Below, in pieces: positions 8,247-14,218 of a DNA stretch of 64,000 nt; the stretch's first letter is position 1, and each line of letters opens with the position of its first letter. The stretch comes from Levilactobacillus parabrevis ATCC 53295 (GTDB lineage Bacteria; Bacillota; Bacilli; Lactobacillales; Lactobacillaceae). The position numbers and the translations under genes are program-made. The stretch is taken from contig NZ_AZCZ01000009.1 of assembly GCF_001434055.1 (NCBI RefSeq), positions 1 to 64,000 of the forward strand, written 5' to 3'. The notes beneath the pieces are model-generated. The model did not search any database, was not told where the DNA came from, and saw only the letters and a program-made list of their open reading frames with translations.

Positions 8247-9263
8247 CTAACGAGATGAGTGGTCACGTGTCAACGGGACCACGGGTTGTGCAGGTGTAAA
8301 TGCTGAAGAATAGGTGTCGGATTGAATGATGAAACGTGGTCGGTGCTTAACTTCGGTGAAGGTTCGGCCAACGTATTCACCGATAATGCTGGTAGCGACC
8401 AGTTGAAAACCGCCGAGAAACCACAGAGAAGCCATAATGGAACTCCACCCGGTGACGACGGCGCCCCGAATGTGCTGAATCAAGATCCAGAGTAAGACCA
8501 ACAGTGCCCCGCCGCAGATGAGTAATCCAGCGTAGAGCACCGCGCGAATGGGCGCGATGGAAAAAGATAGAATGCCATCGAGGGCGAAGCGAATCATCTT
8601 GCGTAAGGGGTATTTGGAAACGCCGGCCTTACGCGGCTGACGTTTGTAATACAGCTTGGTTGCTGGAAAACCAAGTTGTGGGATGATCCCCCGAATAAAG
8701 GGATGGGATTCCTGACAGCTCATGAGGGCGGTCACAGCCCGTTGACTCATGAGTCGAAAATCGGAGTGATTGGGGATGAGGTCCACCCCCAACTTGCCCA
8801 TAAACCAGTAGAAGCCTTGGGCCGTCGTCCGCTTGAACCAGGTATCGGTCGACCGATCGTTGCGGACACCGTACACGATATCGAAGCCTTCGCGTGCCTG
8901 TTCAAGCATACCAAAGATGAGTTGGGGGTCATCCTGTAAGTCGGCATCAATCGTGACGATGAGGTCAGCGTAAGGCTGGGCAATCTGCATGCCAGCCATG
9001 AGGGCCGCCTCTTGACCATAGTTACGACTGAACTTCAGGCCCGTGTAACAGGTGTCCTGTTGGCGTAACTCAGTAATTAAGGCCCAAGTGCGATCCTGAC
9101 TGCCATCGTCAACGAAGAGAATCTTACTGTCAGGTGTCACTTGTTGGTGATCCATTAGCCGTTGCAGAATGCGCCGCAGAATGGGTGCACTGGTTGGTAA
9201 GACGGGTTCCTCGTTGTAGCACGGCACAACGATAGTGAGACGTGGAATCACGGAACTTTTCAT
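8247..9263 (-). CDS. GT2 bactoprenol-phosphate glycosyltransferase (GtrB/CsbB-like)
   Basis: 338 residues. The N-terminal GT-A domain has IVVPCYNEE (about 10-18), VDDGSQD (about 50-56), the DxD-like DADLQDD (about 102-108) and the acceptor-site HSDFRLMS segment. Two C-terminal transmembrane helices follow (about 235-260 and 275-295). This is the layout of GtrB/CsbB/DPM1-like enzymes that transfer a hexose from a nucleotide sugar to undecaprenyl phosphate at the inner membrane face. The ATG at 9263 was preferred to an in-frame TTG six bases earlier because GGGGGAG is then 9 nt away. It is first gene of the GT2/GT-C/DUF3737/malY operon. Its ribosome-binding site is perfectly complementary over 10 nt to a candidate sRNA loop (see 43115-43263). 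Confidence 0.88.
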   Translation of the reverse strand: MKSSVIPRLTIVVPCYNEEPVLPTSAPILRRILQRLMDHQQVTPDSKILFVDDGSQDRTWALITELRQQDTCYTGLKFSRNYGQEAALMAGMQIAQPYADLIVTIDADLQDDPQLIFGMLEQAREGFDIVYGVRNDRSTDTWFKRTTAQGFYWFMGKLGVDLIPNHSDFRLMSQRAVTALMSCQESHPFIRGIIPQLGFPATKLYYKRQPRKAGVSKYPLRKMIRFALDGILSFSIAPIRAVLYAGLLICGGALLVLLWILIQHIRGAVVTGWSSIMASLWFLGGFQLVATSIIGEYVGRTFTEVKHRPRFIIQSDTYSSAFTPAQPVVPLTRDHSSR

Positions 9264-9326
9264 AAACAATCACTCCCCCAGAGATTGATAGTTATTTCTG
9301 AGTTTGATGATAAACCGGATAACTCC

Positions 9327-9354
9327 ATTATGGGGCTATTGGTATTTAAATCAA
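9327..9354 (-). promoter_or_regulatory. Promoter of the GT2-malY operon
   Basis: Minus strand: -35 TTGATT (9349-9354), 16-bp spacer, -10 CATAAT (9327-9332). The predicted leader is about 57 nt and includes the G-rich ribosome-binding site. Confidence 0.5.
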
Positions 9355-9390
9355 ACGACTTTTTTCGGGTGATTAACTATAACGCAGGTC

Positions 9391-9437
9391 GCAAAATGGC
9401 CGCCGCAGAGGACCAATTGGTGACTGCGACGGCCATT
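9391..9437 (-). terminator. Hairpin terminator of purH
   Basis: AATGGCCG-C-CGCAG pairs with CTGCG-A-CGGCCATT around a 15-nt loop. The minus-strand tail is only TTTT, so this is a strong hairpin with a weak U-tract, 34 nt past the purH stop. Confidence 0.55.
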
Positions 9438-9470
9438 CTAGTGGTGTCGGGTTTTATTTTAACGTTAGGT

Positions 9471-11003
9471 TTAGTGTCTGAAGTGACGATTTCCGGTGAA
9501 GACGAGGGCCACGCCCAGGGCATCAGCCATGGCGATGGATTCCTTGTCGCGGATGCTACCGCCAGGCTCGGCGATGACCTTGATTCTGTGCTCAGCGGCA
9601 TATTTGACGCAGTCGTCCATCGGGAAGAAGGCATCGGAGACTAAGACGGCCTGGTCAAAGTTCGGCTTATTTTCGGCCTTGCCGACTGCGATCTTCACGG
9701 CATCGATCCGATTCATTTGGCCGGGTCCAACGCCTAGCGTTTGGTCACTGGTATTGACCAGAATAGCATTACTTTTGACGAACTTAATGGCTTTGAGACC
9801 AAAGGCAATTGCTGTGAGTTGTTCGGGCGATGGTTGTGCGTGACTGACGGTTTGGAAATTAGTCGGGTCGTCGCGAACGTCATCGCGTTCCTGACGTAAT
9901 AAGCCACCGCGGATGCTGATGATTTCGTCGGCTTCTGGAGCCTGAGCGGTGGTAAAGTCTACCGTCATTAGGCGAAGATTTTTCTTTTTGGCTAATAGGT
10001 CGTACGCGTCATCGTCAAAGCCGGGAGCGATGATGATTTCCAAGAAGAGTTGGTGCATCTTGGTGGCGGTGGCGAGGTCGACCGGACGATTCAGGACAAT
10101 GATGCCACCAAAGATCGACATGGAGTCAGCCACGTAACATTTATCCCAAGCGTGTTCGAGAATGGCGTCAGAACCGATACCACAGGGATTCATGTGTTTG
10201 AGTGCGACCACGGTCGGTTGGGTGGGAAACTCACGGATTAAGCCCAGGGCGGCGTCAGCGTCCTTGATATTGTTGAAGGAGAGCGGCTTGCCGTGGAGTT
10301 GTTTGGCAGCGGCAATTGAAAATGGTGCGGGTTGGTAGTCCGCGTAAAAGGTCGCCGTCTGCTGAGGGTTTTCCCCATAGCGGAGGGCTTGCTTGCGTTG
10401 ATAAGTCAGCGTCAGGGTGTCTGATTTGGCCTCATCGGTCAGGTAGTTGGCAATGACGGCATCGTAGTGGGCGGTGTGGTGGAAGACTTTGGCCGCCAAA
10501 TGCTTGCGGAAGCGCATGTCATCATCAGGAGTGTCGAGTGCCAAGCTAACTTGATCGTAGTCGGCCACGTCACAGACAACTAAGATGTCGCGGTAATTCT
10601 TGGCTGCTGCCCGAATCAAAGAGGGACCGCCAATGTCAATTTGCTCAACGGCGTCCGCCAAGGTGACTTCGGGGTCGCTAATGGTCTCGGCGAAGGGATA
10701 AAGATTTACGCAAACGAGATCAATCGGTGTAATGTCGTGCTCAGCAAGTGTTTGTAGGTGGTCGGGGTCTTCACGCCGCGCAAGAATACCGCCGAAGACC
10801 CGTGGATTCAACGTTTTGACGCGCCCGTTTAGCATTTCAGGGAAACGCGTCACATCTTCGATCGGTGTGACGGCGATGCCAGCCGCGTTTAGCGCAGTCT
10901 GGGTGCCACCGGTGGAGACAATTTCAAAGTGGTGAGCAATCAAGTCTTGGGCAAATTCGACAATTCCCGTTTTATCGGAAACACTAAGCAAAGCACGGCG
11001 CAT
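9471..11003 (-). CDS. purH: Bifunctional AICAR formyltransferase/IMP cyclohydrolase
   Basis: 510 residues, the usual length. It catalyses the last two steps of purine synthesis, formylation of AICAR with 10-formyl-THF and cyclisation of FAICAR to IMP, in the cytoplasm. The N-terminal MGS-like cyclohydrolase domain begins RALLSVSDKTGIVEFA. The transformylase domain carries the LKHMNPCGIG motif (about 268-277) and ends with TGNRHFRH. AGGAGG precedes the ATG by 8 nt. No other pur gene adjoins it, whereas purH usually sits near the end of the pur operon. A promoter with a PurBox-like sequence (11039-11095) suggests it is still co-regulated. Confidence 0.96.
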   Translation of the reverse strand: MRRALLSVSDKTGIVEFAQDLIAHHFEIVSTGGTQTALNAAGIAVTPIEDVTRFPEMLNGRVKTLNPRVFGGILARREDPDHLQTLAEHDITPIDLVCVNLYPFAETISDPEVTLADAVEQIDIGGPSLIRAAAKNYRDILVVCDVADYDQVSLALDTPDDDMRFRKHLAAKVFHHTAHYDAVIANYLTDEAKSDTLTLTYQRKQALRYGENPQQTATFYADYQPAPFSIAAAKQLHGKPLSFNNIKDADAALGLIREFPTQPTVVALKHMNPCGIGSDAILEHAWDKCYVADSMSIFGGIIVLNRPVDLATATKMHQLFLEIIIAPGFDDDAYDLLAKKKNLRLMTVDFTTAQAPEADEIISIRGGLLRQERDDVRDDPTNFQTVSHAQPSPEQLTAIAFGLKAIKFVKSNAILVNTSDQTLGVGPGQMNRIDAVKIAVGKAENKPNFDQAVLVSDAFFPMDDCVKYAAEHRIKVIAEPGGSIRDKESIAMADALGVALVFTGNRHFRH

Positions 11004-11038
11004 AAGCGAGACCTCCTAGAGTAATTTAAGTTAGTCCT

Positions 11039-11095
11039 ATCATACGTGATTTTTAAGGAACAATCAACGGGAACAAAATATAAATATTCGTATAT
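11039..11095 (-). promoter_or_regulatory. purH promoter with PurBox-like site
   Basis: Minus strand: -35 TTGATT (11062-11067), 17-bp spacer, -10 TATGAT (11039-11044). About 16 bp upstream lies ATATACGAATATT (11083-11095), which matches the PurR box consensus AWWWCCGAACWWT at 11 of 13 positions. A PurR site would tie this isolated purH to the purine regulon. Confidence 0.5.
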
Positions 11096-11259
11096 TGTGG
11101 TCGTAGCCGGAAAACCCAAATTCATCAGATAATGGTAATTGCTCGATGCTAATTCTGCCATTAAACGTTAATTAGCAACCCTGTTTTGCTAAACAACGAA
11201 TGATAATCTAAATATTAAATTAATTGTAAAAACCGAACTTTAACTAGAAGGTGACTATT

Positions 11260-11376
11260 GTGAGAAGAGCCAAGCAACTTTCCCGCTTTGGACGTTGTCA
11301 AATGCATTCACAAGTGAGAAATTCGCCGAATGTAGCGGTTGAGAACACCAATGATTTTACAACAAACAAATATTGA
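11260..11376 (+). CDS. Possible small basic peptide (38 aa)
   Basis: GTG start with AAGG 6-7 nt upstream, running 38 codons to TGA. The predicted peptide begins MRRAKQLSRFGRCQMHSQVR and is strongly basic at its N-terminus, without a hydrophobic segment. No family is recognised. Its stop overlaps the region of the muramidase promoter. With only this evidence it could equally be chance. Confidence 0.2.
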   Translation: MRRAKQLSRFGRCQMHSQVRNSPNVAVENTNDFTTNKY

Positions 11377-11382
11377 CTATCG

Positions 11383-11415
11383 TTGATTTACCGGCGTTCC
11401 TGTAATAAATATAAT
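11383..11415 (+). promoter_or_regulatory. Possible muramidase promoter
   Basis: TTGATT (11383-11388), 17-bp spacer, TAAATA (11406-11411), overlapping a better TATAAT hexamer at 11410-11415 that would need a 21-bp spacer. It would give a leader of about 180 nt. Confidence 0.35.
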
Positions 11416-11499
11416 TGTAAAATCCAGTAATCAAACTGCAATCCCATTGTTATTGAATGCACATTTTCTTCGGGTACTGTTTAGTAAGATCCCAAAAAT

Positions 11500-11573
11500 G
11501 AGGTGGTGAACAGTCAGCGAAGGGGAGTAGCGGCGCGGGGAATCAAACGCCGAATCTAAAGGGGTAGGGCACA
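11500..11573 (+). promoter_or_regulatory. G-rich structured leader, ydaO (c-di-AMP) riboswitch-like core
   Basis: The leader of the muramidase gene contains, in order, GCGGGGAATCAA, GCCGAATCT and GGGGTAGGGC. This order and wording resemble the 5' half of the ydaO/yuaA cyclic-di-AMP riboswitch core (GGGGA..CCAA, GGGGUGAAUC, GGUAGGGC), a class that often controls wall hydrolases. The usual second half (GCCCGAAUCCGUCAGCUAACC-type) is not found. Downstream, GGCAC and GTGCC could pair and hide the ribosome-binding site. Call is tentative. Confidence 0.3.
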
Positions 11574-11601
11574 CCAAATTTTAAGTAGGGAAGTGCCAAG
11601 T

Positions 11602-12972
11602 ATGTCGAACAAGCATCGTTGGGCCAAACGGTTAGCACAGTTAGTTGTGGCCGCCAGTGCCATGATTGGGATTGCGTGGGGTGAGCAAGCCGTTGCCAGC
11701 GCGAGCACGCTAGCCATTCCGGATATTTCCGAGTGGCAAGGGAAACTAACTGCGAGTCAGGTTTTAAATTTGAAGAGTCAGGTCTCCTTTGTGATTAACC
11801 GGCGGCAATATGGGTCGGCCTATCAGGACCTTTACGCCGCCAATAATACGGCATTGTATGTGAAATATGGTATTCCGTTTGGCGAGTACGATTATGCCAG
11901 GTTTACCAGTGCCGCCAGTGCCAGACAGGAAGCTAAGGATTTCTATAATCGCTCGAATAAGAACGCGTCATTCTATGCTTTGGATTTTGAGGAAAATGAC
12001 GTCACCTCAGGTACCACCAATGCCGCAGTTGAGGCGTGGTACGATGAGATGCGTTCGTTGACGAGTAAGAACTTAGTCTTCTATTCTTATCAAAGCTTCG
12101 CCACGTCATATGCCAATACGGCGCGGCAAAACTTTGATGCGCAGTGGATCGCCAACTATTCCTATGCGCCAACGATTTCGTTTGCGCTGTGGCAATACAC
12201 TGATCATAATTACCTTCCGGCGCTGAGTGAATACACCGATAATAGTAGGGCGGTCACCTCGGTTCACCCCATCAGTTGGTGGACGGATAGTGTGGCCACA
12301 GCCTTGTCGAGTGTGGCCACAGCCTTGTCGAGTGTGACCTATGCGTACAGTGGATATAAGGCGGGACAGCATATTTACTTACATAATAATGCATCCAAAT
12401 ATGCGGATGGCACCAAGATTGCTAAGTCTGACCGGCAGAAGTTTTACAGGATCTCTAAGGTTAAGAATCTAACGCAATCAAGGTCCAAGCAGGCTTTATA
12501 CATCAGTGATCTAGGAAAGTGGGTCCTTTCGCAAGATGGCACGGGTTATTTTGTGGGGCAGCATGGCTCCTACACGTTGAAGCATAAATTGAATCTTTAT
12601 TCGGATTCTAGCCTCACCAAGAAGACCGGGAGTTATTACGTATCCGGTGATACCGTCGCGGGAAAGCTGGTCAAGGCGCCGAGCGGGAAGTCGTATCGGG
12701 TCAAGACGAGTCTGGGATACCTGTCCGCTAACGTTAAATTTATGACGCCGGCTTACTATGAATCTTTGAGCAGCACCAAGACGATTAAGACCAAGAAGAA
12801 AGTTTACGAATACAAGAAGTCTTCGTTTGCCAAGTCTAGTCGCTCGAAGGCCGTTACCAAGGGGACCAAGCTGAAGGTGACTGCCGTTAAGAAGCGGTCT
12901 ACTGGGTCACGGTACTTTGTCTTGAGTAATGGCAAATATGTCACGGCGTTGAAGAGCTACGTTACGGAATAA
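11602..12972 (+). CDS. Secreted GH25 muramidase with C-terminal wall-binding repeats
   Basis: 456 residues from the ATG at 11602 (an in-frame GTG at 11593 has only 2 nt between it and AGGG). A signal peptide covers about residues 1-35 (RLAQLVVAASAMIGIAWG, cleavage near VASAS). The GH25 domain follows, opening IPDISEWQG and carrying the catalytic DFE triad region YALDFEEND (Asp128, Glu130). It hydrolyses the beta-1,4 link between MurNAc and GlcNAc outside the cell. Residues about 245-456 are lysine-rich, Tyr/Gly-containing SH3-like or DUF5776-type modules ending YFVLSNGKYVTALKSYV, probably for wall attachment. The linker has a perfect 21-bp tandem duplication (12292-12333). Followed by a secreted unknown gene in the same direction. 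Confidence 0.85.
   Translation: MSNKHRWAKRLAQLVVAASAMIGIAWGEQAVASASTLAIPDISEWQGKLTASQVLNLKSQVSFVINRRQYGSAYQDLYAANNTALYVKYGIPFGEYDYARFTSAASARQEAKDFYNRSNKNASFYALDFEENDVTSGTTNAAVEAWYDEMRSLTSKNLVFYSYQSFATSYANTARQNFDAQWIANYSYAPTISFALWQYTDHNYLPALSEYTDNSRAVTSVHPISWWTDSVATALSSVATALSSVTYAYSGYKAGQHIYLHNNASKYADGTKIAKSDRQKFYRISKVKNLTQSRSKQALYISDLGKWVLSQDGTGYFVGQHGSYTLKHKLNLYSDSSLTKKTGSYYVSGDTVAGKLVKAPSGKSYRVKTSLGYLSANVKFMTPAYYESLSSTKTIKTKKKVYEYKKSSFAKSSRSKAVTKGTKLKVTAVKKRSTGSRYFVLSNGKYVTALKSYVTE
12292..12333 (+). repeat. 21-bp perfect tandem duplication within the muramidase gene
   Basis: Two adjacent identical 21-bp units (12292-12312, 12313-12333) encode VATALSS twice at the junction of catalytic and wall-binding regions. 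The length is a multiple of three, so the frame is kept. It looks like recent replication slippage and may vary between strains. Confidence 0.9.
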
Positions 12973-12995
12973 ATCACGAAAGAGGATGAATAAAT

Positions 12996-13643
12996 ATGCA
13001 ACGAAAAACAAAGATCATTACCGCGGTTACGGCAGCGCTGGCAGTCATCACGTTGGGGTCTGGGACGGTCCTCGAGATGCACGCCGCCAATGACGTCAGC
13101 AGTGTGAGTCAGACGACGGCGCCCAGTACGGTGCATGCCGATAGTGCAAAATTGACCGCCGATAGTGCCAGTGGTACGAAGCAAAACTACACGGTTAAAT
13201 ATACCGATAAGAATACCGGCGACCAATCCGCGACCCTGCAGAAGAAGACGTACGGGTCCAGCAATCGGGCCGAAAGCCAAGTGGATTACGTGGGTACTAA
13301 TACCGAGGGTGCCAAGGTCAAGCTGAACGGGCGCACGACCGCTGTGGTCCAAGGTGTCATGGGTCACACCTACGTTCACTGGAACAAGGGCGACTGGTCG
13401 GTCACGGCGGTTGCCAGCAATGCCGACGAAACGGGAACACCAACGCAATTTGCCAAGCAAGTTAACCAGCAGATTACGTCGTCCAGCTTGCCTAAGTCGG
13501 CCGACACCGGCGCCATTACCGTTTACAGCGGCACAGAAAAGCAACAGGCCAATTCGGTCAGCTGGCAGAAGGGTAAGCAACTCTACACGGTCAGCGGCAA
13601 GACGGCTGCCAGCACCGTTAAATTAGCCCAAGACACGGACTAG
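12996..13643 (+). CDS. Secreted protein of unknown function
   Basis: 215 residues. An N-terminal signal sequence (MQRKTKIITAVTAALAVITL, with cleavage probably near residue 30) is followed by a Ser/Thr/Lys-rich polar region. No cysteine, sortase motif or catalytic signature is seen, and no family is recognised. AGAGG lies about 10 nt before the ATG. It follows the muramidase gene by 23 nt with no terminator between, so it is probably co-transcribed and may assist at the wall. A 207-residue frame on the opposite strand (12957-13580) is taken to be a shadow. Confidence 0.7.
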   Translation: MQRKTKIITAVTAALAVITLGSGTVLEMHAANDVSSVSQTTAPSTVHADSAKLTADSASGTKQNYTVKYTDKNTGDQSATLQKKTYGSSNRAESQVDYVGTNTEGAKVKLNGRTTAVVQGVMGHTYVHWNKGDWSVTAVASNADETGTPTQFAKQVNQQITSSSLPKSADTGAITVYSGTEKQQANSVSWQKGKQLYTVSGKTAASTVKLAQDTD

Positions 13644-13852
13644 CGAATAAACCGTTCGCCTTACCGGGCAGTGCAAATAAACCGGAGCGCTGTGGGCGGA
13701 CGCCCGGAGCCAAGAGGCGGTCTCCGAGCTTGCTTTGAACCACAAAGGTCGTGTTTCAAAGTCACCAATTCTCTAAGCGGCAAGCCGCCAAGAGAATTCC
13801 CACGGCTGAGTTTATTTGCGCTGCCCTCACAGCTAACGTCGGTTTAGTTCGC
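13643..13852 (+). repeat. 210-bp nested inverted-repeat element (structured RNA or MITE-like)
   Basis: Starts at the last base of the preceding stop codon. The outer arms GCGAATAAACCG (13643-13654) and CGGTTTAGTTCGC (13840-13852) pair with one bulge. Inside, GGGCAGTGCAAATAAAC (13666-13682) pairs with GTTTATTTGCGCTGCCC (13810-13826) over 17 positions with one G-U. Further hairpins lie within: GGGC-ggac-GCCC, CTTTGAA...TTCAAAG (with an inner CAC/GTG), and TTCTCT-aa-GCGGC-aa-GCCGC-ca-AGAGAA. No target-site duplication is obvious. It would be transcribed as the 3' untranslated part of the muramidase operon. Confidence 0.6.
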
Positions 13853-13896
13853 ATATCCAGTTGATTTTTACACGAGTTGGTACAATTAGATTTGAA

Positions 13897-13945
13897 AAAG
13901 GTTGTCTCCCTTTCAGAGTAAGGTGAAGGGGAGGCAATCTTTTGT
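13897..13945 (+). terminator. Terminator after the nested repeat element
   Basis: AAGGTTGTCTCCCTTT pairs with AAGGGGAGGCAATCTT using several G-U pairs, followed by TTTT. It closes the muramidase transcript downstream of the nested inverted repeat. Confidence 0.6.
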
Positions 13946-14044
13946 CTTGTGACCAGTTAGAAAGTAGCTAGGCTTGGTAAAGATTATGGCGAACGCTAGT
14001 ATGTAGCTGGAGGCAGTCAGAGATGCAGCCGGCCGTGACGATGA

Positions 14045-14109
14045 CCAAGACCGTTCCTTAGGCTTGGACCGGTCCCCACAGCAGGCGAAATCCCTGATGG
14101 CCGCAAGCG
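14045..14109 (+). repeat. Conserved element, copy A (upstream of AI-2E permease gene)
   Basis: A stretch of about 65 bp aligns without gaps to 50666-50730 upstream of luxS with about 10 differences, including a 28-bp identical core (14060-14087 here, 50681-50708 there). The core includes GGACCGGTCCCCACAGCAGG. CCAAG (14045-14049) can pair with CTTGG in the core. Both copies have the same orientation relative to the downstream gene and lie about 105-130 nt from its start codon. Whether it acts as RNA or as DNA is not decided by the sequence. Confidence 0.75.
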
Positions 14110-14158
14110 AATGGAAAGCGCCGAGCCGCGATTCTTACCAAAACTCGAGCGTCCGGAC

Positions 14159-14187
14159 TAGTCAACGGGGCGGTTCCGCCGTACACT
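14159..14187 (+). promoter_or_regulatory. Possible promoter of the AI-2E permease gene
   Basis: TAGTCA (14159-14164), 17-bp spacer, TACACT (14182-14187). The spacer contains GGGGCGGTT, also found before a TACAGT hexamer upstream of luxS (50756-50772). If this is the promoter, conserved element A lies upstream of the transcript rather than in its leader. The -35 match is weak. Confidence 0.4.
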
Positions 14188-14218
14188 AGGAGAGAAGCTA
14201 CAGCAGGGAGGGGTCAGC

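Larger units (their letters stand above)
11004..11601. other. Gene-free stretch between purH and the muramidase gene
   Basis: Divergent regulatory region: purH promoter (11039-11095) on the minus strand. On the plus strand there is a possible 38-codon reading frame (11260-11376), a promoter near 11383-11415 and a G-rich structured leader (11500-11573). No larger gene is visible. Confidence 0.5.
13946..14218. other. Region upstream of the AI-2E permease gene
   Basis: Holds conserved element A and a possible promoter. No reading frame of note. The remaining sequence is moderately GC-rich and shows no recognisable riboswitch class. Confidence 0.45.

Noticed and set aside
11522-11575. GGGGAGTAGC, reminiscent of the yybP-ykoY manganese riboswitch
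   Set aside because: Only the first short motif is present; the second conserved loop of that class was not found. The ydaO-like reading fits more motifs in order, though also incompletely.
12957-13580. 207-codon frame opposite the secreted protein gene
   Set aside because: Lacks a ribosome site at its start, has unusual composition, and lies wholly opposite a gene with a good ribosome site and signal peptide.
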